From contig CAYPQF010000021.1 of the NCBI GenBank assembly GCA_964412815.1, forward strand, positions 186,001-250,000: a stretch of DNA of 64,000 nt, given 5' to 3'. Below the pieces are notes generated by a model that did not search any database, was not told where the DNA came from, and saw only the letters and a program-made list of their open reading frames with translations. This DNA comes from JAOAFZ01 sp964412815. GTDB lineage: Bacteria > Patescibacteriota > Microgenomatia > UBA1406 > GWC2-37-13. Within the stretch, counting starts at the first letter, position 1. Every line of letters starts with the position of its first letter. This document shows, one piece after another, positions 1 through 8,339 of this stretch. Both the position numbers and the translations under genes were made by a program.

Positions 1-1
1 C

Positions 2-421
2 TTCGCACAGACCACAATCCGTCAGTTTATTAAGGAGTATCAGCAGCGGTATGAGGCCACGATCCTGTTGACTTCGCACTACATGCAGGATGTTCAACAT
101 CTGGCGAGCCGTGTGCTACTCATCGATAAAGGCCGGATTATTTACGACGGCACCTTAACTGAGCTGATAGAGCGTTACTCGCAAAACAAACAGATCACTG
201 TGGTAGTCGCCAAAAAGCTGAAACACGTGCCCGCGATACTCAAAAGCCATACCCATAGCTATGATGATCCGCGACTCCAGTTCTCCGTTAAAAAAGAGGA
301 GCTACCGAAGGTTCTCTTTGAAGTCCTCAAAGAAGTTGAGTATCTGGATGTCACGATCGAGAACGAGAGTATCGAAGACGTAATCAAAAAAACGTTTGCG
401 GATACCGGCAGCTCAACCTGA
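2..421 (+). CDS. ABC transporter ATP-binding protein, C-terminal part (partial at window edge)
   Basis: The reading frame is open from the first bases of the window, so the N-terminal Walker A part lies outside. The visible 139 residues begin just before the H-loop (LLTSHYMQDV). They continue with the VLLIDKGRIIYDG segment typical of drug or polysaccharide exporter ATPases of the ABC-2 type, then a C-terminal extension of about 75 residues of the DUF4162 kind. It would energise export by an ABC-2 permease, presumably encoded nearby outside the window. The substrate cannot be read. A strong hairpin follows the TGA stop. Confidence 0.85.
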   Translation, partial: FAQTTIRQFIKEYQQRYEATILLTSHYMQDVQHLASRVLLIDKGRIIYDGTLTELIERYSQNKQITVVVAKKLKHVPAILKSHTHSYDDPRLQFSVKKEELPKVLFEVLKEVEYLDVTIENESIEDVIKKTFADTGSST

Positions 422-429
422 CCTAAAAA

Positions 430-453
430 AAAGGCGTGCCGGAGCACGCCTTT
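430..453. terminator. Bidirectional intrinsic terminator
   Basis: A perfect 10-bp stem (aaaggcgtgc / gcacgccttt) closes a 4-nt loop. On the minus strand it is followed by a run of eight T, on the plus strand by a shorter TTT. It lies between convergent genes and can serve both. Confidence 0.9.
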
Positions 454-471
454 CATACTGAACGTTTCTTA

Positions 472-1245
472 TCAGAACGGCCACAGGCTGTTATCCCGCT
501 TCTCAAAATACAAAGTAACCGTTGAAGTGATCTTCTGTGAACCCGGTTCAAATGCTACGCCACCACCGCCACCGCCTCCTGCACCACGGCCATACATTGC
601 GGCATCATACAGTGGACTCACCGAATTACCACCGCTGGTCTCAACAATATTGACGACCTTGCCAAGCTTGATATTCAAATCTTTGGCAATCTGCGCTGCT
701 TCTTCTTTTGCATTTTTGATTGCCGCATTGCGCGCTTCTGCGCGATACGTTGCAGGATCAGATACGGTAAACGAAGATCCATAGATATTATTAGCACCTG
801 CTTTGGTTGCTGCATCAATCACTGCATCGACCTGAGACTGATCGTTGACGGTGATACTTACCCGCGCTTCACCTGAGTAGCCGGTAATCTCGCGACCAGT
901 GGCATAATCATAGGCCGGATAGACCGAGTAGTTTGAAGTCTTTATATTCTTTTCTTCGATACCCAGACCCTTGAGACTTTCTATAATCGCACTATTAACT
1001 TTGTTAACCTGCTCCTGAACTGCTTCCGGAGTATCAACCTCCACCACCGAGATGCCCACATCTATGATCCCCTGGTCCGGTACCACATCAACTGATCCTT
1101 CTCCCACTACTGCCAGTTCAGCCGAACGCTGGGTAGTTGTCATGGAGATGGGATAGGAGATATTGAGCAGATCTATCAAAATAAGTAATACCAGGATAAA
1201 CGCTCCTGCAAAGAGAAATTGTTTAAGAGTATCTGAATTTTTCAT
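472..1245 (-). CDS. SIMPL (DUF541) domain protein, membrane-anchored
   Basis: The 257-residue protein has a short basic N-terminus, one hydrophobic segment (about residues 8-30) and then a SIMPL/DUF541 domain starting at VVGEGSVDVVPDQ. The family is periplasmic or extracytoplasmic and its biochemical role is poorly known. Start chosen at MKNSDTLKQF because the membrane segment follows directly; the frame stays open upstream to about 1326. A Gly-rich stretch (GAGGGGGGG) sits near the C-terminus. Just after the membrane segment is TTTQRSA, loosely like the TRA motif of the cluster at 34-41 kb. It lies downstream of the membrane glycosyltransferase gene on the same strand. Confidence 0.8.
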   Translation of the reverse strand: MKNSDTLKQFLFAGAFILVLLILIDLLNISYPISMTTTQRSAELAVVGEGSVDVVPDQGIIDVGISVVEVDTPEAVQEQVNKVNSAIIESLKGLGIEEKNIKTSNYSVYPAYDYATGREITGYSGEARVSITVNDQSQVDAVIDAATKAGANNIYGSSFTVSDPATYRAEARNAAIKNAKEEAAQIAKDLNIKLGKVVNIVETSGGNSVSPLYDAAMYGRGAGGGGGGGVAFEPGSQKITSTVTLYFEKRDNSLWPF

Positions 1246-1322
1246 ATATTCAGCATACATCCGGACTGCTGCAAAAGTCAATAGAATAGAGCTCGCCAGA
1301 TTCGGGCAGTATCGGGGGAGTA

Positions 1323-3236
1323 TCAATATGACGAGTTTGTACGTTTGTAGATGCGCACCACTGGATGATCAAATACCGTCCAGGTTTCTTCTGCGTATTC
1401 ATCTGGAAAGACCAGCAGCGGAATGCCAAACAGCGTAATATTGGGATACATGCTAAACTCTGCTACCTGAGTAAAGCCTAACGTGCCGGAAAAGAGATCG
1501 CTGTAGTACTGGTTGAGCTGGGGATACATCTCGTTCAGTTTACGACAGCGCTCTTGGTTGGTATTGACCGGAGGAATTGCCAGTTCCTGGGGGATAGAGA
1601 GCAGTGCTTGATTCTGCGGATTGGATTCGAGCGGTTCCGGCTTGAGACAGGTATGGTTCCCGAATACACGGCGGGTTGGAACGAAAATGTAATCAGCACG
1701 ATTGAGATGCGATCGTAACTCGTCACGCAGTAAAGGATTTTCATGCAGATGATAGAAGTCAAACGAGATATAGGTAAAGTTCTTAAACCGTGGTTCAGCA
1801 TCGGCCGGTAAAATCGGCATATCAATAACATTGGCAGTTTCTGACAATATATATGCCCCATCAAATACATTATCGTAGATATACCGTGAGGCAGTATACC
1901 GGATATCTTCATGCAGATAGATGTTGGTAAACGCAATCCCCGGTAATAGCGTAATGAACACCAGCAACCCGATACCCGCCTGTGTCAATCTGCGGTGGAT
2001 ACCTGTTGAAAAGTGTTTGATAAGATATTCGTACAAAAAGTAGAGTGACAGCAGTCCAATCAACACCAGGATCGGAAACACGGGCGCAATAAAGCGGGTC
2101 CACTTTGCAAATACAAATGCCTGTGGCAAAAAGTAGAGGAGAAAACTGAAACGAAGCAGATTTATATCTTTGCTTTTCCAGGGCAACAGAATAAAACCCG
2201 CGATGCAGGCAATAAACAGCGGCATCCCCAGAACAAACGGCAGAATATGATTCAATTGAAAAACAACCGGCGGTGTGTCAAAAAACTGGCGGGTATAAAA
2301 CACCAGCATTTCCCCGAAGCCTACCGCAGACTCGTATTGCATAGAGGAGATAAACTGCTCGAATGAGATCATGTTATACGGAGAACCAACAACCAGACAA
2401 AAGAGGGTAACTACCCCCAGTATACTCCAGGCGCCAATCACCTTGATGATCTTGACGGGGATAGTTTTCAGCTCTTCTTTATGAAGCATGCCGATGGCGA
2501 AATCAGCAGGCATCCGTGAAAAATAGAAGGAGAGGATTACTGCCCACGGAATTACCAGATAGGGCAAGGCAGAAACCTTCGTGGCAAGTGCCAGTCCACA
2601 GATAACACCGTTGAAGAATACATAGGGCAGTATATTTATCTGCCGATAGAGAGCACGCAGTGCCAGATAGATGACCGCGGCATATGCCATCATCAAAAGC
2701 GATTCTGTAGTTCCGTAACGTGAAAACTGAATAAAACCGGGGACAAAGACAATAACAAGAGAGATCAACGCAAACACTTTTTTGTTTACCAGTATCGTGG
2801 GAGGTTTCTTGGATGTCTTTTTGGGTGGCTTGAAGAAATGACGGGAAATAATCAGATAGAACGATGCATAAATGAGGTATGCCGTAGCAACAGAAGAGAT
2901 TGCGGCGATAATCCGTAACGCAATGGTCGCCTGTTCAAAAGTAACCGGTGTATAAAATGCATTCTGAGAGAGCTGGTATACCTTTGCCATACCATAGGCG
3001 AGATAGAGCGGAAACTGTCCATAGGCAAAAAAGTTCGGGTTGAGACAGGTCTGCAGAGGAGTTGTTTCACAGGTAAACTGCATAATGGCAACCGCCATAT
3101 TCCGTTCATCGGGGTGCATTGGATAGGGAAGTCCCCACTCCAGATTCACAAAACGGGTGACAACGAGCAGTAACAGGAAGAGTATAATAAAGAACCGGAA
3201 CCAGGTTTGTTTGAGGGTATGGATGATCGGTTTCAT
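1323..3236 (-). CDS. Polytopic membrane glycosyltransferase, GT39/PMT-like
   Basis: About 637 residues with many hydrophobic segments in the first 420 and a soluble C-terminal part of about 200. The first extracytoplasmic loop carries HPDERNM, like the catalytic acidic motif of GT-C fold enzymes (dolichyl-phosphate-mannose mannosyltransferase and ArnT types), which transfer a sugar from a lipid-phosphate carrier. ATG at 3236 is preferred over the TTG at 3245. Upstream on the minus strand are AT-rich -10-like boxes. The acceptor is unknown. The assignment to the broad family is fairly sure, the exact substrate is not. Confidence 0.75.
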   Translation of the reverse strand: MKPIIHTLKQTWFRFFIILFLLLLVVTRFVNLEWGLPYPMHPDERNMAVAIMQFTCETTPLQTCLNPNFFAYGQFPLYLAYGMAKVYQLSQNAFYTPVTFEQATIALRIIAAISSVATAYLIYASFYLIISRHFFKPPKKTSKKPPTILVNKKVFALISLVIVFVPGFIQFSRYGTTESLLMMAYAAVIYLALRALYRQINILPYVFFNGVICGLALATKVSALPYLVIPWAVILSFYFSRMPADFAIGMLHKEELKTIPVKIIKVIGAWSILGVVTLFCLVVGSPYNMISFEQFISSMQYESAVGFGEMLVFYTRQFFDTPPVVFQLNHILPFVLGMPLFIACIAGFILLPWKSKDINLLRFSFLLYFLPQAFVFAKWTRFIAPVFPILVLIGLLSLYFLYEYLIKHFSTGIHRRLTQAGIGLLVFITLLPGIAFTNIYLHEDIRYTASRYIYDNVFDGAYILSETANVIDMPILPADAEPRFKNFTYISFDFYHLHENPLLRDELRSHLNRADYIFVPTRRVFGNHTCLKPEPLESNPQNQALLSIPQELAIPPVNTNQERCRKLNEMYPQLNQYYSDLFSGTLGFTQVAEFSMYPNITLFGIPLLVFPDEYAEETWTVFDHPVVRIYKRTNSSY

Positions 3237-3330
3237 CTGTATCAATAATTATCGCTTGATTTTTTAAGTAATTCTTACTATTATATCTAGATTAGATTTA
3301 TTATTGTAGAGTTCTTTCCTAACTATTTGT

Positions 3331-3594
3331 ATGAGTACGTATGAACTGGCAGTGCTGGTAAGAAATGAGGCCGATATGGATGCAGTTAAAAAACTGCTTT
3401 CCTCCTTAGATGGCAAAATTGTGAAAGAAACCGCCTGGGGCCAGCGCGATCTCGCGTATCCAATTGAAAAAGAAACCACCGCCCACTACTATTTCCTCGA
3501 TGTTGAAATCGAGAGAACGAAGATTGCAGAATTCAAGCAGAAAATGAATTTCGATGAAAAGGTTCTTCGCTATCTGCTCTTGAAGCGTGATTGA
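3331..3594 (+). CDS. rpsF: 30S ribosomal protein bS6
   Basis: 87 residues with the complete bS6 fold: the N-terminal strand TYELAVLVRNE, the WGQRDLAYPIEKETTAHYYF core and the C-terminal DEKVLRYLLLKRD. It has none of the acidic tail seen in enterobacteria. It is the first gene of rpsF-ssb-rpsR, the standard bacterial order, with 19 nt to ssb. bS6 pairs with bS18 on the platform of the small subunit. Confidence 0.97.
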   Translation: MSTYELAVLVRNEADMDAVKKLLSSLDGKIVKETAWGQRDLAYPIEKETTAHYYFLDVEIERTKIAEFKQKMNFDEKVLRYLLLKRD

Positions 3595-3613
3595 TAATTC
3601 ACCATAATTTCGT

Positions 3614-4075
3614 ATGGCAAGTCGTTCTATTAATAGAGTTATTTTGCTGGGAAATTTAACAAGAGATCCGGAGCTGAAGCACACACCAAACGGAACCGCA
3701 GTATGTACCTTCGGACTTGCTACGAACCGTTCCTGGACTACTGCTGACGGCAGCACCAAAGAAGAAGCACAATATCATCGCATCGTCGCTTGGCAAAAAC
3801 TTGCTGAACTTTGCGCAAAGCTACTGACCAAAGGAAAAAAAGTGTATATAGAGGGGCGCATCACCTATCGCGATTACACCACTAAAGATGGTCAGAAGAA
3901 GACCGTCGCAGAGATTGTTCTAGACGACTTTATCGTTTTTAACGAAGGCAAAAAGAATGGAGAAGAACATTCTGAATCAACCGGTGGAGACCACGAAGAG
4001 ATGGGAATTCCTACCGAAGAAGCGGTTTCATTCCGTTCATCAGAAGATATCGATCCAAAAGATATTCCATTTTAA
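3614..4075 (+). CDS. ssb: Single-stranded DNA-binding protein
   Basis: 153 residues. It has an N-terminal OB fold (about 1-110, with NRVILLGNLTRDPEL and the later TKKGKKVYIEGR-like segment), a short acidic linker and the C-terminal tip DIDPKDIPF. That tip in SSB proteins docks partner proteins of replication and repair. It lies between rpsF and rpsR. A CATAAT box lies 5 nt before the ATG, so it may also be transcribed on its own as a leaderless message. Confidence 0.97.
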   Translation: MASRSINRVILLGNLTRDPELKHTPNGTAVCTFGLATNRSWTTADGSTKEEAQYHRIVAWQKLAELCAKLLTKGKKVYIEGRITYRDYTTKDGQKKTVAEIVLDDFIVFNEGKKNGEEHSESTGGDHEEMGIPTEEAVSFRSSEDIDPKDIPF

Positions 4076-4086
4076 GAATTTTCAAG

Positions 4087-4092
4087 TATAAT
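4087..4092 (+). promoter_or_regulatory. -10 box of rpsR
   Basis: TATAAT ends 8 nt before the rpsR ATG, so the transcript would begin at or within a few bases of the start codon, with no room for an SD site. Confidence 0.6.
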
Positions 4093-4100
4093 ATACAACT

Positions 4101-4313
4101 ATGGCACGCAACAAAGATTTTTTCGATAAATTCAATATTACTCCTGATTACAAGGATGTAGATAATTTAACCAAGTTTCTTTCACCTCGCATGAAGATGT
4201 TGAGTCGTGAAAAGACTGGTATCTCCGCAAAGAACCAGCGCAAACTGGCAAAGGCAATTAAATATGCCCGCTATCTTGCTCTGATTCCTTACTCCAGCGT
4301 ACAAGCAGCATAA
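4101..4313 (+). CDS. rpsR: 30S ribosomal protein bS18
   Basis: 70 residues with the conserved bS18 core: DYKDVDNLTKFLS, then KTGISAKNQRKLAKAIKYAR and ALIPY. It completes the rpsF-ssb-rpsR cluster. It has its own TATAAT box close to the ATG (see separate entry). No Cys ligands are present, as is common for bS18. Confidence 0.97.
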   Translation: MARNKDFFDKFNITPDYKDVDNLTKFLSPRMKMLSREKTGISAKNQRKLAKAIKYARYLALIPYSSVQAA

Positions 4314-4392
4314 GACCGACGATTCATAACGTATCTTAAAAGAAGAGTGTCCCTTCTGTATATTGCTACTGTAAAGAAGTAAGAATGCAGTA

Positions 4393-4413
4393 GCGGCGGG
4401 CCGAGCCCGCCGC
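4393..4413 (-). terminator. GC-rich hairpin downstream of islet 1 gene
   Basis: A 9-bp stem (gcggcgggc / gcccgccgc) closes a 3-nt loop about 30 nt after the stop of the minus-strand membrane protein gene. The following minus-strand sequence is only moderately T-rich, so termination is likely but not certain. It could also stop rpsR transcripts. Confidence 0.6.
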
Positions 4414-4445
4414 CACCACCGTATCTCCAGGCGCCTTGAAAGGGC

Positions 4446-4892
4446 CTAGTTTTCGCCTCGAATGCTCAGAATCTTGAGCATGTGCCGGATGGCGATGATC
4501 ATCGTGTAGAACAGCACCAGGAACAGCAGCGTCCCCAGACCCCAGGGAGCGATGAGCACCCCGAAGGTGATCGTCGCCACGATCTGTATGACGACACCCC
4601 ACCACGAGAGCGGGAGAAGGACGGACACGATCAGGAGCAGGACATGCACGGGTAAAAAGGGGTGAACCACCCCGACGATCAGAAGCGCGGCACTGCCAAA
4701 GGCGCCCAGCCGTAACTCCCAGTGCAGCGGCGCGTCCAGGATGAGAAACAACGCCAGGATACTCCAGCCCCAGTGCAGGTAGACAGATGCGAACCCTGCC
4801 CCAACGATGACAGGCACATACAGCACCCGCATCCACTGCGGGCTAATGCCGCCATACCCATCGTCGTACTCCATTGCTTTCATTACGCTCAC
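4446..4892 (-). CDS. Small polytopic membrane protein on GC-rich islet 1
   Basis: 148 residues with a short polar N-terminus and about four or five hydrophobic segments; it ends RHMLKILSIRGEN. No family recognised. The start is taken as GTG at 4892 because AAAGGAG (4898-4904 on the minus strand) sits 5 nt before it. Base composition (roughly 60% GC by eye) and codon use differ sharply from rpsR and the 5033 gene on either side. This gene has a true 5' leader with an SD site, which the neighbours lack. These traits recur at 12.9 and 26.7 kb and suggest transfer from a GC-richer source. Confidence 0.65.
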   Translation of the reverse strand: MSVMKAMEYDDGYGGISPQWMRVLYVPVIVGAGFASVYLHWGWSILALFLILDAPLHWELRLGAFGSAALLIVGVVHPFLPVHVLLLIVSVLLPLSWWGVVIQIVATITFGVLIAPWGLGTLLFLVLFYTMIIAIRHMLKILSIRGEN

Positions 4893-4897
4893 AACGG

Positions 4898-4937
4898 CTC
4901 CTTTCGCGAACACGGTATGCCTATACACTATAGTATA
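4898..4937 (-). promoter_or_regulatory. Promoter -10 box and ribosome binding site of islet 1 gene
   Basis: On the minus strand TATACT (4932-4937) is followed by a leader of about 35 nt. The SD site AAAGGAG (4898-4904) then decides the GTG start. Confidence 0.6.
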
Positions 4938-5018
4938 AAATACTACAGGTTAGTTTTCAGCCCGCAGGTCTTGTTGGGCATCTATGGGACTAGGGTTTTC
5001 AAATGGAAGAGACTTCGT

Positions 5019-5024
5019 TATACT
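5019..5024 (+). promoter_or_regulatory. -10 box of the 5033 gene
   Basis: TATACT ends 8 nt before the ATG; a leaderless transcript is expected. Confidence 0.55.
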
Positions 5025-5032
5025 AATAATGT

Positions 5033-5752
5033 ATGAAAATTCCGGTACTCGTTCCAGCACAAGCAGACCTGCTTATTAAAAAAGGGGATACAGTAGACTT
5101 TTCTACCCCATTCATCCGGAACGAAGCAGTAGAAGAGATCAAAATCTCTCTTGCATCTAATCTTGGTTTTGACCCCGGAAAAATCTTTATGTATCTTCAG
5201 AAGTTTGTGGGAGACGAGATCAAAAAAGATGAACTGCTTGCCGAAAAAAAAGCGATGCTGGCAACGAAGCAGTACTACAGTGAGTACGAAGGTAGAATTA
5301 AAGAAATAAATCACTATGACGGAAGTATAACCCTCGAATCACGTCTAGACCAGATTACTGAACGTACCTGTTACTTTAAGGGAAAGATTATCGAGATTGA
5401 GGATCAACAGATTGTGCTCGAAGTGAAACAGGGGAAACTTCTATCGTTACGTGAGAGCGTAGAACCATTGGGCGGCAGAGTGTATTTTTATGACATCAGT
5501 CTGGCTGCCTCGGTTACAGAAGACGATATTGACGGCTCCATTGTGGTCTCAGAAAAAATTCCTTCCTATGACTTGGTAAAACTGGAGGCACTCGGCGCTG
5601 CCGGTTTTGTCACCCTACATCCCGTTGAAGATGACACATCGGTCCCCGTTGCAGCCTTTAAGCAGATTGCAGATTACGAAACCGCGGTGAAACAAAAATT
5701 TTCCTGTTGCATTACCGGCCCGGACCATACTACAATCTACTTTTATGACTAA
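5033..5752 (+). CDS. Unknown protein with barrel-sandwich (biotinyl/lipoyl-like) features
   Basis: 239 residues, no signal peptide or membrane segment. No named family was recognised. Segments such as LIKKGDTVDFSTPFI and FVGDEIKKDELLAEKK resemble the strand-turn pattern of barrel-sandwich hybrid domains (RnfC and HlyD type). No biotinylation or lipoylation Lys motif (MKM or DK-A) is visible, so a structural role is more likely. It overlaps the following protease gene by 8 nt, so the two are translated together, which hints at a link to envelope processing. Function cannot be assigned. Confidence 0.7.
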   Translation: MKIPVLVPAQADLLIKKGDTVDFSTPFIRNEAVEEIKISLASNLGFDPGKIFMYLQKFVGDEIKKDELLAEKKAMLATKQYYSEYEGRIKEINHYDGSITLESRLDQITERTCYFKGKIIEIEDQQIVLEVKQGKLLSLRESVEPLGGRVYFYDISLAASVTEDDIDGSIVVSEKIPSYDLVKLEALGAAGFVTLHPVEDDTSVPVAAFKQIADYETAVKQKFSCCITGPDHTTIYFYD

Positions 5753-7058
5753 CCATCAACACTCTCATACCGCTCCACATACAGAGCACCATAGCGCCGA
5801 AAAACCCCTCAACCAGAAATCATTAACCAATATTCTGTTACTGACCGCTATTGGTATTCTGCTGTTTGGCATGGGGTACAAGTATGCCCAGTTCCGTACC
5901 AGCAATGCGCCCAATCCAGCGACCGCACAGCAATTTTCCAATTTAAATGCATCCGGCGCACCTTCATCTGCTGAGAAACTTGATTTTGGATTATTCTGGG
6001 AAACCTGGAACAAGGTTCAGGAAAAATACGTTGACCGTGAAAAACTGGATGCCAATAAGATGTTTTACGGAGCTATCAAAGGGATGGTTGCATCTATGGA
6101 AGATCCATATACCTTCTTCTTGACCCCCGACGAAAATAAAAAATCAAAGGACGATCTGGGTGGCAAGTTCGAAGGCATTGGAGCTCAATTGGGACTGAAA
6201 GAAAACAAGATTATCATTGTTGCTCCGCTTAAAAACTCACCTGCGGAAAGTGCCGGCATCAAGGCAGGAGATCAGATCGTCGAAGTTGACGGGAAATCGA
6301 CAGAAGGCTGGACTCTGACAGAAGCCGTTAACGCAATTCGAGGCGAGGGAGGAACGGATGTAAAACTCAAGATTTATCGCGGTGGCAATACTCAGGAATA
6401 CACCCTTACCCGTGCCACCATCAAGGTAGACTCGGTTGAACTGACCTATGAGCAGTCTCCTCAGGGAGATGTTGCATATCTGCGTCTGAACCAGTTCGGC
6501 GACACCACAAATACCGAGTGGGCAGATGCGGTAAACGAGATTGCAGAACGGTATGCAGCCGGAGAGATTAAAGGAATGATTGTCGATGTCCGTCGTAATC
6601 CGGGTGGATATCTCGACAGTTCTGTTTACATTGCTTCTGAGTTCCTTGAAAAGGGGAGTACCGTCGTTACTCAGGAATCCACCGTTGAAGGAACCACAGA
6701 ATACACCGTCCGCCGCGAAGGGAAACTGAAAACAATTCCACTGGTAGTAATGATTGATGAAGGCTCTGCCTCGGCATCTGAGATTTTTGCCGGCGCGATG
6801 CGTGATTATGATCGCGCAACCATTGTGGGTAAAAAGAGCTTTGGAAAAGGATCCGTACAGGAAGCACTTGACTTGTCCGGAGGAGCCGGACTGCACGTAA
6901 CCGTCGCAAAATGGATTTTACCAAAGGGTGAATGGATTAACGGAAAGGGGATCATGCCGCAAATCGAAGTTACCAACGAAATTCCGGAAGGCAATACCTT
7001 ATCCCGTGAAACAGATGCGCAGCTGAATCGCGCAATCGAAGAAGTCCTTAAACCGTAA
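5745..7058 (+). CDS. Carboxy-terminal processing protease, S41 family, membrane-anchored
   Basis: 437 residues. The cytoplasmic N-terminus is His-rich (six His in the first 16 residues). A membrane segment follows (about 27-45), then an N-terminal helical part, a PDZ domain (about 130-220, GIGAQLGL to VKLKIYRGG) and the S41 catalytic domain. The nucleophile Ser lies in GSASASEIFAGA and the general-base Lys in GKKSFGKGSVQE. The active site would face outside, trimming C-termini of exported proteins. It overlaps the upstream gene and is followed 28 nt later by an HtrA protease gene, forming an envelope proteolysis block. Confidence 0.93.
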   Translation: MTNHQHSHTAPHTEHHSAEKPLNQKSLTNILLLTAIGILLFGMGYKYAQFRTSNAPNPATAQQFSNLNASGAPSSAEKLDFGLFWETWNKVQEKYVDREKLDANKMFYGAIKGMVASMEDPYTFFLTPDENKKSKDDLGGKFEGIGAQLGLKENKIIIVAPLKNSPAESAGIKAGDQIVEVDGKSTEGWTLTEAVNAIRGEGGTDVKLKIYRGGNTQEYTLTRATIKVDSVELTYEQSPQGDVAYLRLNQFGDTTNTEWADAVNEIAERYAAGEIKGMIVDVRRNPGGYLDSSVYIASEFLEKGSTVVTQESTVEGTTEYTVRREGKLKTIPLVVMIDEGSASASEIFAGAMRDYDRATIVGKKSFGKGSVQEALDLSGGAGLHVTVAKWILPKGEWINGKGIMPQIEVTNEIPEGNTLSRETDAQLNRAIEEVLKP

Positions 7059-7074
7059 TTAATACTATTTCTGA

Positions 7075-7080
7075 TATAGT
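7075..7080 (+). promoter_or_regulatory. -10 box of the HtrA-type gene
   Basis: TATAGT ends 6 nt before the ATG, giving an expected start of transcription at the ATG itself. Confidence 0.5.
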
Positions 7081-7086
7081 CCTCCT

Positions 7087-8265
7087 ATGAAAAAAGTATT
7101 ACTGGGAATTGCACTCGTACTGGTTATCGCCGCTATTGTACAGCGATTTATTCAACTGCCGCCGGAGATTAATTCGCAGTTGAAGTCACTCTTTAGTCAG
7201 TCACCGACCCCTGCAAAAGAAGAACCCTATACTATTCTGGAAAAAGACTCTACCGAACGCACAGAGTATGAAAAAACCATTATTCAGGTTGTGAATCAGT
7301 CGCTCCCTTCGGTAGTAACCATTGGTATTAAAGCCACAACTCAGACCCGCGGCAGAATTGAGTTTGATCCGACCAATCCGTTTTCTCCATTTCGTGAACG
7401 TCCCGGAGAAGAGAGAACCATCGAAGAGAACATCGGCAGTGGCTTTATTATTTCAGATGATGGGTTAATCATCACCAATAAACATGTGGTGGACTTTGAA
7501 GACGCAGAATACAATGTCCTCACCAACGATGGAAAAGAATACGCCGTCGAGAAAATCTACCGCGATCCACTCAACGATCTCGCTATCCTCAAGATCAGTG
7601 CCAACAACCTGCCACCACTCCCGCTGGGTGACTCATCCAAGCTTCAGCTGGGACAGACAACGATCGCTATCGGGACACCGCTGGGTGAGTTCCGCAACAC
7701 CGTCACCACGGGTGTTATCTCCGGTCTGGGACGCGGTATTACGGCCGGTTCTCCCTTCGAAGGATTTGTCGAAAAACTGGATAACGTTATTCAGACCGAT
7801 GCATCAATTAGCCCCGGAAATTCAGGGGGACCGTTGCTCAACTCCAACGGAGAAGTGATCGGAGTAAACACAGCCGTTTCTTCTTCCGGAGAAAATATCG
7901 GCTTTGCGATTCCATCGAATGTGGTTCGTGACCTGATTGAGACATTTAACCGCCGGGGCGGCAGTTTTGAACGACCATTCCTTGGCGTACGCTATCGCAT
8001 CATTGACCAGCAGACCGCGGTCGTTAACGATCTGGCAGAAGGCGCGTATGTGCTCGAAGTAATTGAAGGATCTCCGGCAGAGCAGGCAGGAATTCGTCCC
8101 GAAGATGTGATTCTGAGCTTTAATGGAAAACGCATTCGGGGGAACGATGACACCGGTCTAGCCGAGCTGATTCTGGAAACCAATATTGGAGAAACCGTTC
8201 CGGTTGAGATCTGGCGGGAAGGGGAGACTCTGCGGGTCAATCTAACGCTTGGCAGCGACCAGTAA
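7087..8265 (+). CDS. HtrA/DegP-type serine protease (S1C) with one PDZ domain
   Basis: 392 residues. An N-terminal hydrophobic segment (about 4-20) exports or anchors it. The trypsin-like domain carries the full triad: His in ITNKHVV, Asp in DPLNDLAIL and Ser in SPGNSGGPL. A single PDZ domain follows (about 295-390, FLGVRYRII to VNLTLG). Family members degrade or refold damaged proteins outside the membrane. It lies directly downstream of the CtpA-type gene but has its own -10 box. Confidence 0.93.
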   Translation: MKKVLLGIALVLVIAAIVQRFIQLPPEINSQLKSLFSQSPTPAKEEPYTILEKDSTERTEYEKTIIQVVNQSLPSVVTIGIKATTQTRGRIEFDPTNPFSPFRERPGEERTIEENIGSGFIISDDGLIITNKHVVDFEDAEYNVLTNDGKEYAVEKIYRDPLNDLAILKISANNLPPLPLGDSSKLQLGQTTIAIGTPLGEFRNTVTTGVISGLGRGITAGSPFEGFVEKLDNVIQTDASISPGNSGGPLLNSNGEVIGVNTAVSSSGENIGFAIPSNVVRDLIETFNRRGGSFERPFLGVRYRIIDQQTAVVNDLAEGAYVLEVIEGSPAEQAGIRPEDVILSFNGKRIRGNDDTGLAELILETNIGETVPVEIWREGETLRVNLTLGSDQ

Positions 8266-8327
8266 AGCGCCCCACATCAGCACAGACTATACATACGGTC
8301 TGGCTCAATCAGTACAGAGATCTATAG

Positions 8328-8333
8328 TATAAT
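8328..8333 (+). promoter_or_regulatory. -10 box of hisS
   Basis: A perfect TATAAT ends 6 nt before the hisS ATG, one of the clearest leaderless arrangements in the window. Confidence 0.65.
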
Positions 8334-8339
8334 ACTCAC

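Noticed and set aside
6237..6896. Minus-strand 219-codon frame inside the CtpA-type protease gene
   Set aside because: It is a shadow of a well-supported S41 protease gene; no promoter or family likeness.
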